DNA of 64,000 nucleotides from contig NZ_AP022569.1 of assembly GCF_010727945.1 (NCBI RefSeq), forward strand, positions 2,356,001-2,420,000. Reading direction: 5' to 3'. The notes beneath the pieces were generated by a model. That model was not told where the DNA came from and did not search any database. It saw only the letters and a list, made by a program, of their open reading frames with translations. This document shows positions 43,988 to 52,282 of the stretch, piece by piece; position 1 is the first letter of the stretch, and the number at the start of each line of letters is the position of its first letter. The position numbers and the translations under genes are program-made. This DNA comes from Mycobacterium cookii (GTDB lineage: Bacteria; Actinomycetota; Actinomycetes; Mycobacteriales; Mycobacteriaceae).

Positions 43988-45208
43988 TCAGCAGGCAACC
44001 GCCAGCTCGAGTCGTTCGAGACGCCGGACGAGCAGGCTCGGTAACCAGCGGACGGGCTCGGATGTTGCGAAATACGATGTGCGACGCAGGAGTTCGCCGA
44101 TCACGATCATGGCTTCGAGGCGGGCGATACCAGCACCGACGCAGAAGTGTGCGCCCTTGCCGAAACTTATATGCCCTTTGCCGTCTCGGCGGTCGAGCCG
44201 AAACTCGTCAGGGTGGTCGAAGTGTGACGAGTCTCGATTGGCAGAACCCCACAACAGCAGCAGCCGGTCTCCTGCCCGCAGGTCTACCCCGGCTAGCGTC
44301 GTGTCGCAGACGACATGGCGATAGTGCTCGCGGAACGGCGGTTCGAGGCGGAGCACCTCTTCCAGGAAACCGCCAAGGAGACCAGGGTTTTCACGCACAT
44401 GCCGCTGGACGTCCGGCCTGCTGGCGAGCATGTACGCCGCTGAGCCGATCAACGATGCGGTGGACTCGCCTCCGGCGCTGAACAACGTGGCCATGATGTT
44501 GAGCGCCGTCATATCTCCCAGTTGGCCAGCAGCGCGGGCGATTGCGAGGTCGCCGAGCAGGTTGTCCTTCGGGTTGGCGGCGGCCCGCTGGAAATGCTCG
44601 CTGATGTATCCGGCAAGTTCCATGGTGGCGACGCCGGCCCGGTCCAGCTCGACTTGGCCGACGAGTCCTTCGACGAGCTTGGTGGCGGCAAATCCCCAGC
44701 GCATGATTTGTTCGGCATCCTCGTCGGGAAGCCCGATCAAGCGGCTGACGATCATCATCGGCAGACGATTGGCCATCGCGGACATCCACTCGATGGAGCC
44801 GAGGTGAATGCCGTTGTCCCACAGTTGCTGTGCGGCCTGATAGACGAGGCCTTCGAGAACTTTGACGCGCTTGGCGGCAAACTGTGGCACCAACAACCTG
44901 CGGTGTATCGCATGAGCGGGATCGTCGGCAGTAGCCAAGGCTTGGATGTCTCCGCCGAGCTCCCCCATCGCAAACGTACCGACCTGGCCGTCTTGGTAGG
45001 TCAGCACGGCGGTCAGGTTGGAGGAGAAGTCTTCTGGCCGAGCTATCACGTCGTTGATCGCGTCCCAGGTACACACCGCGTGAAATCCGGAGTCGCCGAC
45101 TGGATGGACCGGCCCTCGAGCGCGCATCCGCTCGTAAAGCGGATAGGGATTCTGAATGCTCTCGTCGTCGAACAATTCGAGGCCGAGCCGGCCGTCGCGC
45201 ACGGTCAT
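43988..45208 (-). CDS. Cytochrome P450 divergent from a TetR gene
   Basis: 406 aa, start ATG 45208. I-helix SAGGESTAS, K-helix EEVLR, heme Cys356 in SFGKGAHFCVGAGIAR. Third P450 of the region and not part of either catabolic operon. It is divergent from a TetR gene with a TGAGAA-repeat operator between them, so it is probably repressed by it and induced by its substrate. Subfamily not assigned. Confidence 0.93.
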   Translation of the reverse strand: MTVRDGRLGLELFDDESIQNPYPLYERMRARGPVHPVGDSGFHAVCTWDAINDVIARPEDFSSNLTAVLTYQDGQVGTFAMGELGGDIQALATADDPAHAIHRRLLVPQFAAKRVKVLEGLVYQAAQQLWDNGIHLGSIEWMSAMANRLPMMIVSRLIGLPDEDAEQIMRWGFAATKLVEGLVGQVELDRAGVATMELAGYISEHFQRAAANPKDNLLGDLAIARAAGQLGDMTALNIMATLFSAGGESTASLIGSAAYMLASRPDVQRHVRENPGLLGGFLEEVLRLEPPFREHYRHVVCDTTLAGVDLRAGDRLLLLWGSANRDSSHFDHPDEFRLDRRDGKGHISFGKGAHFCVGAGIARLEAMIVIGELLRRTSYFATSEPVRWLPSLLVRRLERLELAVAC

Positions 45209-45345
45209 TCACCCAGGCTGATCGCCGCCCCTCGACCCGTCAACGAGTGACGGGAAAGTTGAGAGGCACAGTTCCGGAGGTGTCGAGCACCACCTCGCAC
45301 ACGGTGCATTTGACCTGCGCAAGCCGTGAGAATTATCACCATATC

Positions 45346-45363
45346 TTTCTCAATAGTGAGAAA
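45346..45363. promoter_or_regulatory. Probable TetR operator between P450 and TetR genes
   Basis: TTTCTCA-ATAG-TGAGAAA, perfect 7-bp arms, ending 9 nt before the TetR ATG. A further TGAGAA half-site sits at 45327-45332 within GTGA-GAATTA-TCAC, giving three half-sites in about 37 nt. Confidence 0.6.
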
Positions 45364-45372
45364 CTGACTCTC

Positions 45373-45921
45373 ATGGCTCGCGACGACTGGGTATTGGGAC
45401 GAACGCGGCAGGAGGCGGCGGCGGAGCGGATCTATGCCGTCGCTACCGACCTGTTCGCCCGAGAAGGTTTGGACGCGTTCACCATCGAAACACTCGCCGC
45501 AAGGGTCCACTGCTCACCCGCCACGGTCTACCGGCATGCAGGAGGCAAGGCCAAGATTCGCGATGAGGCGCTGCGGCGGGCCGCGAGCCGAATCACTGAC
45601 GGGGTTCGTCGCGCAGTAGAGCATCTCAGTGGTTCTGAGCGGATCGTCACGGCGATCACGGTGGCGCTGGCCGAGATTCGATCCGACCCGCTGGGTCAAC
45701 TCATGCTGAGATCGATTCGCGCCCAGGATATGTCGTGGTTGAAAGACTCCGCGATCGTCGCCGGATTATCGACGGAACTCAACGGCCTCACCGAGGACGA
45801 CGAACTCGCTGCCTTCTGGATCGCGCGAGTCGTCATGTCACTGATCTACTGGCCGGCCGCCGATGCCGACACCGAGCGCCGGATTGTGCAGCGCTTCGTC
45901 GCGCCCGCATTCGAGCCGTAG
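45373..45921 (+). CDS. TetR-family regulator of the divergent P450
   Basis: 182 aa from ATG 45373, chosen because the N-terminal extension upstream would cover the operator. HTH: AERIYAVATDLFAREGLDAFTIETLAARV, SPATVYRHAGGKAKIRDEAL. The C-terminal half is helical, with VVMSLIYWPAAD near the end. It stops 2 nt before a convergent membrane-protein gene. Confidence 0.88.
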   Translation: MARDDWVLGRTRQEAAAERIYAVATDLFAREGLDAFTIETLAARVHCSPATVYRHAGGKAKIRDEALRRAASRITDGVRRAVEHLSGSERIVTAITVALAEIRSDPLGQLMLRSIRAQDMSWLKDSAIVAGLSTELNGLTEDDELAAFWIARVVMSLIYWPAADADTERRIVQRFVAPAFEP

Positions 45922-45923
45922 CG

Positions 45924-46547
45924 TCAGGACGCGGCAGCTGGCACGCGAAGGCGCTTGCGAAAAAACGCGGCAAGGCGCAGCGGAATCGCGACAAGGCTCA
46001 GTAGCGCGAACGGCACATATTCGGCGGCGTAGAGCCAGTCCAGCGATTTTCGGTCAAATGCGCCCGGCACGAAGTCCCGGCCGAACGCGATCAGAATGTA
46101 CGTCGTAGCCAGCAGCAACACGGGCCGCCACAGCCGTCCCAGGTTGCGCGTTCCGATTCCAAAGGACAGCAGCACCAATAGATATGTGAACAGCAGTCCG
46201 ACCAGGAAGAAATACAACACGGCACCCTGAAGCGGAATCTGGCCTCTGACGACGCCCAGCCAGATGACCAGTCCGATGTGAACTTGAAGCGCGGCGGCGA
46301 ACGCCAGACCCAGCGCTCGGGCCTGCCGCGCCAACCCGGCGAACGCCGGGCCGAACAGCACAGCCATCGCGCCGCCGGTATAGGAAAGCCAGAAGAAAAG
46401 GAACGACCAGCGTGCTGTCAGGCGCACCCCGATCGCGATGCCATCTGAACCGGTGCCGCATACGGCCAGTACGGCTGTCGCAAGAGCGAGCCCACCGCCG
46501 AACGCGCCGATCATCAAGGCCCACGCCGGATCATGTCTGCGCGCCAT
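45924..46547 (-). CDS. Polytopic membrane protein of unknown function
   Basis: 207 aa from ATG 46547; an upstream start at 46613 is less likely. About six hydrophobic helices (for example WALMIGAFGGGLALATAVLA, WSFLFFWLSYTGGAMAVLF, AALQVHIGLVIWL, AVLYFFLVGLLFTYLLVLL). Intramembrane His in the third helix recalls ferric-reductase/MsrQ-like heme proteins, but this is weak. It is the last protein gene before the tRNA that ends the accessory region. Confidence 0.65.
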   Translation of the reverse strand: MARRHDPAWALMIGAFGGGLALATAVLAVCGTGSDGIAIGVRLTARWSFLFFWLSYTGGAMAVLFGPAFAGLARQARALGLAFAAALQVHIGLVIWLGVVRGQIPLQGAVLYFFLVGLLFTYLLVLLSFGIGTRNLGRLWRPVLLLATTYILIAFGRDFVPGAFDRKSLDWLYAAEYVPFALLSLVAIPLRLAAFFRKRLRVPAAAS

Positions 46548-46619
46548 CGATGCCGGTTGTCTTCCCGCCCCCGGAGATTCTGCTGAGCAGAAATTAGCCC
46601 GGCCTGACCACAAACTCTG

Positions 46620-46692
46620 TGGAGCTAAGGGGAATCGAACCCCTGACCTACTCGATGCGAACGAGTCGCGCTACCAACTGCGCCATAGCCCC
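46620..46692 (-). tRNA. tRNA-Ala (anticodon CGC)
   Basis: Cloverleaf on the minus strand: acceptor GGGGCTA/TAGCTCC containing the G3-U70 pair that marks alanine tRNAs, D-arm GCGCAGTTGGTAGCGC, anticodon stem ACTCG/CGAGT with loop TTCGCAT (anticodon CGC), and T-arm with GGTTCGATTCC. Discriminator A; CCA is not encoded. It sits at the junction between the accessory region and the conserved glpR side. Confidence 0.95.
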
Positions 46693-46737
46693 TGATCGGT
46701 AGCAGGCTACCAGTCGCTGCCGAACTCGCCGAACCGT

Positions 46738-47736
46738 CTACTGCCCGACGGCTCGCGGCAGATCCCGGTGCCAGCTGTAATCCCTCGCGTACGGCGCGTA
46801 TTCGAGATGCTCGAAGATCGGGTCCTCGTCGTCGATCTCCAGGACCACGGCCCCCGGACGGCGCAACCGCGACGGGACCACATCGAACTCGTGGTCGTAG
46901 GTGTTTTCCACGCCCAATTGCGAACGGGCCATCCGCTGCATCCGGCGGCGCTGCACGCGCGCTTCGATCCGGGTCTGCCGGCGCAGATATCCCAGGTAGA
47001 GCACGGTCGCTGCCGCGGTGACGCTGAACAACCACCACGCCGAGGAGGTCAACAGGAAGGCCGCTCCGGCCGAGGCCACCAACATCGACGCCATGACCAT
47101 CAGCACCCGCCTGCGGAAGGCGTACTTGCGAGCAGTGACCGCGGCGGCGGTGTCCGCGTCATGCCGATGCCGACGGGAGAACGCCGGTGTGGTCGCAGGC
47201 GGCGGTTCTTCGGCGGCGACCGGTATCCCCGACGTGTCGTCGACGTACTCGTATTGGTCAGCATCGTCGTCGTCGACCGCGTCCTCGTCCTCGTCGTCGT
47301 CGAGGGCAAGACTCACCTCGGTATCGTCGGTCTCTTCCTCGGCCACGGCTTCGCCTGCCGGCAGGGCCGGGGAGTCCGGGTCGATGACGTCGACGTCCAG
47401 ATAATCGGGCCCGGTCACTTCGACAGGCGCCGTGACCGCGACCGCGGCGACGACGCGTGACGTCGGTGCGTCATCGTCGTCGGCGTCGTCGAGTTCGTCG
47501 TATTCGTCGTGTTCGTCGTGTTCGGGTTGCCAGTCCGGGTCAGTACGGTGTCCTGCCGACACCCCGACTCGCTTGATCAGCCGGCCCGCCGTGTCGCTGT
47601 TCAGCACGCGCGTCGCCAGCGCCACGTCGCTGGTGCGACGCACCGCGTCGCGCTTGCTGACGAGCATCGGGACCAACACGAACAGCCAGAGCACCACGAG
47701 CGATATCCAGAGCAATGATTGCGGGATACTTGGCAT
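46738..47736 (-). CDS. glpR: Gephyrin-like molybdotransferase receptor GlpR (divisome membrane protein)
   Basis: 332 aa. N-terminal helix LLWISLVVLWLFVLVPMLVS, then an acidic low-complexity middle (residues about 65-165, many Asp/Glu), two more hydrophobic segments near 212-248, and a basic C-terminal tail. It matches the Rv0996-type membrane protein now called GlpR, shown in Corynebacterium to bind the gephyrin-like protein Glp (MoeA homologue) and link it to FtsZ at the division site. The Glp candidate lies two genes away (48579-49856), which supports the assignment. Confidence 0.85.
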   Translation of the reverse strand: MPSIPQSLLWISLVVLWLFVLVPMLVSKRDAVRRTSDVALATRVLNSDTAGRLIKRVGVSAGHRTDPDWQPEHDEHDEYDELDDADDDDAPTSRVVAAVAVTAPVEVTGPDYLDVDVIDPDSPALPAGEAVAEEETDDTEVSLALDDDEDEDAVDDDDADQYEYVDDTSGIPVAAEEPPPATTPAFSRRHRHDADTAAAVTARKYAFRRRVLMVMASMLVASAGAAFLLTSSAWWLFSVTAAATVLYLGYLRRQTRIEARVQRRRMQRMARSQLGVENTYDHEFDVVPSRLRRPGAVVLEIDDEDPIFEHLEYAPYARDYSWHRDLPRAVGQ

Positions 47737-47903
47737 CGTGACCCGCTCCTTTCACCGACAGGCATGACCGGTAGCCGACGCATCCGATCGAGGTTCGTCC
47801 AGGACAACTACATCCCTGTAATTTACCTCTGACAAGCATCATTGGTCACTAAAGTCACGTTTGTAACACGACACGCCGCGCATATTTGCTCGACTATGTC
47901 CAG

Positions 47904-48557
47904 CTAGACCCAACTGGCGTGACCGTCACGCACCAGCGCTGACGTCACCGACCCGTACACTTCCTCGACTGTCAGGCCCACCAGCAGGTGATCGCGCCAG
48001 CCTCCGTCGACTTGCAGGTAGCGGCGCAGCAGCCCCTCTTCACGAAATCCAACCTTTGCCAGCACCGCCCGGCTCGCGGCGTTCTCCGGTCGCACCGTGG
48101 CTTCCACGCGATGCAACATCACCGGGCCGAAGCAATGGTCCAGGCCGAGCGCCAGCGCTCCGGTCGCGACGCCGCCGCCGGTGACCGAGCTGGACACCCA
48201 GTAGCCGATCCACGCCGACCGCAAGGCACCGTGGGTCACGTTACCGATGGTCAGCTGCCCGCAGAACTCGCCGTCCAGCTCGATCACGTACGGCAGCATG
48301 CGACCCTTGCGGGCTTCAGAGCGCAGACTGGAAAACACCGCGGGCCACGCCGAAATCGAATGGCGGACAGTCCAATCGGCCTCGGTGCTGGGCTCCCAGG
48401 GCTCGAGATGCGCTCGGTCGGCCTGGCGGATGCGACTCCATTGCGACGCATCGCGCAGCCGCACCGCGCGCAGCCGCACGACACCGGCGGCCACCCGCAG
48501 CGGTCCAACCCGGGTCGGCCAGCCGGGATGTTGAGAGCTGGAGCCCCAGAGGTTCAC
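47904..48557 (-). CDS. rimJ: RimJ/RimL-like GNAT N-acetyltransferase
   Basis: 217 aa. GNAT fold: VRLRAVRLRDASQWSRIRQADRAHLEPWEPS at the substrate side, YWVSSSVTGGGVATGALALGLDH for acetyl-CoA binding, then MLHRVEATVRPENAASRAVLAKVGFREEG, the RimJ-type signature. It would acetylate protein N-termini. It corresponds to Rv0995 and lies between glp and glpR. GCN5 members vary in target, so RimJ is by similarity. Confidence 0.88.
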   Translation of the reverse strand: MNLWGSSSQHPGWPTRVGPLRVAAGVVRLRAVRLRDASQWSRIRQADRAHLEPWEPSTEADWTVRHSISAWPAVFSSLRSEARKGRMLPYVIELDGEFCGQLTIGNVTHGALRSAWIGYWVSSSVTGGGVATGALALGLDHCFGPVMLHRVEATVRPENAASRAVLAKVGFREEGLLRRYLQVDGGWRDHLLVGLTVEEVYGSVTSALVRDGHASWV

Positions 48558-48578
48558 GAACGCAATCCGCCGAGCCGG

Positions 48579-49856
48579 TCAGCCACGTTGAGCCAGGAAC
48601 GCGACTTCGACGATCTCGCCGGTGCGGATCTGCTCCGCGTCCCGGGGAATCATGACCAGACAGTTTGCCTCAGCCAACGTCGCCAGCAGGTGCGACGAGG
48701 CGCCGGGTGCACCCCCGAGCGCCTGCACCAGGTATTCGCCGGTGTCCTGGTCGCGCATCAGCTGGCCGCGCAGAAAACCCTTGCGGCCCGCCACCGAGGT
48801 GATGGGCGACAGCGTGCGAGCCTGCACGACTCGGCGCATCGGCTGCCGCTTACCCAGCGACAGCCGGATCAGTGGCCGCACCATCACCTCGAACACCACC
48901 AGCGCGCTGACCGGATTCGCGGGCAACAGAAACGTCGGCACACCGTCGCGGCCCAGCTGTCCGAAGCCCTGCACGGAGCCGGGATGCATTGCGACCCTTG
49001 TGACTTCCATGTCGCCGAGCTCGGCGAGCACCGAACGTACCCCTTCAGCCGCGGCTCCCCCGACCGCGCCGGCGATCACCACGATCTCGGCGCGGTTGAG
49101 CTGCCCCCCGACCACTTCGCCGAGCTCATTGGGATCGTTGCTGACGATCCCGACCCGGTTCACCTCCGCGCCGGCGTCCCGCGCGGCGGCGGCCAGGGCG
49201 TAGGAGTTGACGTCGTAGACCTGCCCGTTGCCGGGGGTGCGGGAGATGTCGACCAGTTCTCCGCCGACGGCCAGCACCGACACCCGCGGACGCGGATGCA
49301 CCAACACCCGTTCCCGGCCCACCGCGGCCAGCAGCCCGACCTGCGCAGCGCCGATGATCGTCCCGGCGCGCACGGCGACGTCACCGGGTTGCACGTCATC
49401 ACCGGTACGTCGCACGTAGGCACCGGAGCGGACACCGCGCAGCACCCGCACCTTGGACTGTCCGCCGTCCGTCCAGCGCAACGGCAGCACCGCGTCGGCC
49501 AGCGTCGGCAGCGGCGCACCGGTCTGCACTCGCGCGGCCTGCCCCGGCTGCAGCCTGCTGGGTGTCCGGGTGCCGGCCTGGATGCTGCCCATCACCGGAA
49601 GCGTCACTCCGTCATGCGCCACCGACCCGGCCTCGTCGTCGACGCGATCATCGGAGGCTTCACCGACACTGAGAACGTCGACGCTGCGCACCGCGTACCC
49701 GTCGATCGCGGCCTGGTCGAAACCGGGCAACGGGCGCTCGGTGACGACCTCTTCGGCGCACAGCAGGCCTTGTGCCTCGGCGATGGCGACGCGCACCGGC
49801 CTCGGCGCCACCGCGGCGGCCGATACCCGGGCTTGTTGCTCTTCTACCGAACGCAC
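48579..49856 (-). CDS. moeA1: MoeA-type molybdopterin molybdotransferase / gephyrin-like Glp
   Basis: 425 aa with the standard MoeA domain order. Seen are the PLPGFDQAAIDGYAVRS signature, GAPLPTLADAVLP, the MPT-binding GAVGGAAAEGVRSVL region, and the GVPTFLLPANPVSALVVFEV block. Canonical MoeA inserts molybdenum into molybdopterin-AMP. This paralogue (Rv0994-like) sits beside glpR, and its corynebacterial counterpart Glp is a cell-division protein. A moonlighting or division role is therefore likely; retention of Mo activity cannot be judged. Confidence 0.9.
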   Translation of the reverse strand: MRSVEEQQARVSAAAVAPRPVRVAIAEAQGLLCAEEVVTERPLPGFDQAAIDGYAVRSVDVLSVGEASDDRVDDEAGSVAHDGVTLPVMGSIQAGTRTPSRLQPGQAARVQTGAPLPTLADAVLPLRWTDGGQSKVRVLRGVRSGAYVRRTGDDVQPGDVAVRAGTIIGAAQVGLLAAVGRERVLVHPRPRVSVLAVGGELVDISRTPGNGQVYDVNSYALAAAARDAGAEVNRVGIVSNDPNELGEVVGGQLNRAEIVVIAGAVGGAAAEGVRSVLAELGDMEVTRVAMHPGSVQGFGQLGRDGVPTFLLPANPVSALVVFEVMVRPLIRLSLGKRQPMRRVVQARTLSPITSVAGRKGFLRGQLMRDQDTGEYLVQALGGAPGASSHLLATLAEANCLVMIPRDAEQIRTGEIVEVAFLAQRG

Positions 49857-49895
49857 AGCGCGCCTTTCTGCCGTCGAGCTGCGACGGACCAGCCG

Positions 49896-50810
49896 CTAGT
49901 CTTCGGCTTCGGCGAGGCCCAACCGAGTGACCAGCCACCGCCGCAGGTCCGGCCCGTAGTCGTCACGGTCCAAGGCAAAGTCAACCGCAGCCTTGAGGTA
50001 GCCGCCGGGATTTCCCAAGTCGTGTCGGGAGCCGCGATGAACGACGACGTGGACCGGGTGTCCTTCGTCGATCAGCAGCGCGATGGCGTCGGTGAGCTGC
50101 ATTTCGCCGCCGATGCCTTTCTTGATCCGGTGCAGCGCATCGAAGATGGCGCGGTCCAGGACGTAGCGGCCCGCCGCCGCATACAGCGACGGCGCGTCTT
50201 CGGCCTTCGGCTTCTCCACCATGGCCTTCACCTTGAGGACGTCCCTGTCGGCGCCGGGCACCGGCTCGACGTCGAAAACGCCGTAGGCACTGATCTCGTC
50301 GGGCTTCACCTCGATCGCGCACAACACCGAGCCGCCGTACTCGGCGCGCACCTTCGACATCGTCTCCAGCACACCCGTCGGCAACACCAAGTCATCGGGA
50401 AGAAGGATCGCGACGGCATCCTCGTCGGCCCACAGCACCGGCTCGACACAGCTGATCGCGTGTCCGAGGCCCAGCGGCTCGGTCTGCACGACGGACTCGA
50501 CCTTGATCAGCCCCGGCGCCCGACGAACCTTGGCCAGCATGGCCTTCTTGCCCCGCGCCTCCAACGTGCCTTCCAGCACCAGGTCTTCGACGAAGTGCGC
50601 GACCACGCCGTCCTTGCCCGCGGAGGTGATGATGACCAGCCGCTCGGCGCCGGCCGCGGCCGCCTCGGCGGCCACCAACTCGATGCCCGGGGTGTCGACG
50701 ACGGGAAGCAGCTCTTTGGGCACGGTCTTGGTCGCAGGCAGGAAACGCGTGCCCAGACCGGCCGCGGGCACTATCGCGGTGCGTGGAACCGAAACCTGTG
50801 AGCGAGACAT
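49896..50810 (-). CDS. galU: UTP-glucose-1-phosphate uridylyltransferase
   Basis: 304 aa from ATG 50810; ATG 50822 is an alternative with no better ribosome-binding site. Makes UDP-glucose for glycolipids, polysaccharide and trehalose. Nucleotidyltransferase motif VPAAGLGTRFLPATK, catalytic LLPDDLVLP, EKPKAEDAPS, and the terminal SRHDLGNPGGYLKAAV. Closely matches Rv0993. Start distance to the divergent 5-FTHF cyclo-ligase is 24 nt. Confidence 0.96.
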   Translation of the reverse strand: MSRSQVSVPRTAIVPAAGLGTRFLPATKTVPKELLPVVDTPGIELVAAEAAAAGAERLVIITSAGKDGVVAHFVEDLVLEGTLEARGKKAMLAKVRRAPGLIKVESVVQTEPLGLGHAISCVEPVLWADEDAVAILLPDDLVLPTGVLETMSKVRAEYGGSVLCAIEVKPDEISAYGVFDVEPVPGADRDVLKVKAMVEKPKAEDAPSLYAAAGRYVLDRAIFDALHRIKKGIGGEMQLTDAIALLIDEGHPVHVVVHRGSRHDLGNPGGYLKAAVDFALDRDDYGPDLRRWLVTRLGLAEAED

Positions 50811-50834
50811 CGTTGAAACCATATCGTTGACCCT

Positions 50835-51422
50835 GTGGCGAGCGCGGGCAAGGCCGCATTGCGAGAACGGCTGTTGGCAGCCCGTCGTTCGGTGAACGAC
50901 GACGTCCGGGCGGCCGAGGCGCAGTCGCTGGCCGAACACGTCGATGCCCAGTTGAACAGCGCCGAGGTGGTGTGCGCCTATGTGCCCGTCGGTGCCGAGC
51001 CTGGGTCTGTCGAGATGCTGGACGCATTGCTGCGGCACGCCGACCGGGTACTGCTGCCGGTTGCGCGTACGGCCGCCGACGACTCCGCGACGGCGATGCA
51101 GTGGGGTGCATACCGGCCGGGGCAGCTGGTGACCGCACGGTTCGGGCTGCTCGAACCGGCCCGGCCGTGGCTTCCTGCCACCGCGGTGGCCGAGGCCGGC
51201 ATCGTGCTCGTCCCGGCGCTGGCCGTCGACCGTTCCGGGGCCCGGTTGGGCCGGGGTCGCGGCTTCTACGACCGCACGCTGGTGTTGCGGGATCCGGGCG
51301 CGCGCCTGATCGCCGTGGTCCGCGACGAGGAATTGCTCGACGAACTGCCGCACGAGCCGCACGACGTGCCGATGACCCACGCGTTGACCCCGGGCCGCGG
51401 TCTGGTCGAGTTAGCCGGTTAG
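50835..51422 (+). CDS. 5-formyltetrahydrofolate cyclo-ligase
   Basis: 195 aa from GTG 50835. ATP-dependent conversion of 5-formyl-THF to 5,10-methenyl-THF. Family signatures are LRERLLAARRSV at the N-terminus, FGLLEPARP, VLVPALAVDRSGARLGRGRGFYDRTL, and LLDELPHEPHDVPM. Rv0992c equivalent. It ends in a 4-nt convergent overlap with the HNH nuclease gene. Confidence 0.94.
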   Translation: MASAGKAALRERLLAARRSVNDDVRAAEAQSLAEHVDAQLNSAEVVCAYVPVGAEPGSVEMLDALLRHADRVLLPVARTAADDSATAMQWGAYRPGQLVTARFGLLEPARPWLPATAVAEAGIVLVPALAVDRSGARLGRGRGFYDRTLVLRDPGARLIAVVRDEELLDELPHEPHDVPMTHALTPGRGLVELAG

Positions 51423-52117
51423 CAGTCCCGAAGGACCCGTCGCATCGCGTCCTTCTCCTTGGCCGACACCCACAGTTGGTAGGCGGTTTTCACGTCGACC
51501 GCCCGGGCCACGAACGCGCACCGGAACGCGGCGTTGGGCGGCAGCCACGAGGCGACGTCGCGAAAAGCCTTGTCGAAGTTGACCTGACCGCCGACGGCCA
51601 GCAGGTTGCGCGGGTCGTTGGCGAAGTCACGGCGGCGCTGGTCGTCCCAGGCCCGCGCGCCGGTGTACCAGGCGTCGGACAGCGACACCACGTGGTCGAT
51701 CTGTACGGCCGAGGAGGTGTCCGGACCGCGGACGAAGTCGATGGTCGCGCCGGTATAGGGGTCATGCAGGATGCCGCTCTGCGCGAAGCACGTCCCCGGC
51801 CGCACCCGTAGATCGGCCAGATCGCGACGCAGGATGTCGTCGCGGGTGTTGCAGCCGTTGTGACCGAACTCCACGTTGACCTCGTCGCTCCACGGCTCGC
51901 CGAACCGGAAGCGGTCGAAGTCGCGCACGGGGTCCCAGCCTCGCACCGGTAGCGCTTCCAACTCGCCGCGGACCGCGTCGTAACTCGGAGTCGCGGTCGG
52001 CGACGGATCGGGTTCGCGGTCGACGTTGTCGCGGTAGTACAACCAGCCGACGCCGGCGGCGATGGCGAGGACGATCAGCATCGCCAACGCATGGTTGCGG
52101 CGGCGGCGGGTCCTCAT
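51419..52117 (-). CDS. Membrane-anchored or secreted HNH nuclease (DUF1524/GmrSD-like)
   Basis: 232 aa from ATG 52117; the frame extends to 52183 with a less plausible N-terminus. N-terminal basic stretch RTRRRRN and one hydrophobic helix (ALAMLIVLAIAAGVGWLYY), then an exported domain. The C-terminal HNH core is IDHVVSLSDAWYTGARAW with RNLLAVGGQVNFDK, matching DUF1524-type nucleases with DH...N ligands. Cysteines at GCNTRDD and RPGTCFA may form a disulfide. It would be a cell-surface or secreted nuclease. Confidence 0.85.
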   Translation of the reverse strand: MRTRRRRNHALAMLIVLAIAAGVGWLYYRDNVDREPDPSPTATPSYDAVRGELEALPVRGWDPVRDFDRFRFGEPWSDEVNVEFGHNGCNTRDDILRRDLADLRVRPGTCFAQSGILHDPYTGATIDFVRGPDTSSAVQIDHVVSLSDAWYTGARAWDDQRRRDFANDPRNLLAVGGQVNFDKAFRDVASWLPPNAAFRCAFVARAVDVKTAYQLWVSAKEKDAMRRVLRDC

Positions 52118-52282
52118 GCCATATGACTCTCGCGCACGGTCTTGCGTTCCGGTCGAAGTTAATCCAAACATTTGTCGACGCAATCAGCTGATAGAGGCGC
52201 AAGCTGCAGCTATGCAGCGATCGGCGCTAGCACCCGGCGCGGCTACCGAAGCGATGACGATCAGCTAGGAGGTTGTGCAGCA

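Noticed and set aside
46620..46692. Attachment-site duplication of the tRNA-Ala 3' end at the pat side of the island
   Set aside because: Only a short GGTTCGAT match near 21280; no copy of the full T-arm and acceptor end, and no integrase.
47988..50801. 937-codon plus-strand open frame across rimJ, moeA1 and galU
   Set aside because: Antisense to three firmly identified genes; Arg/His/Gln-rich shadow composition.
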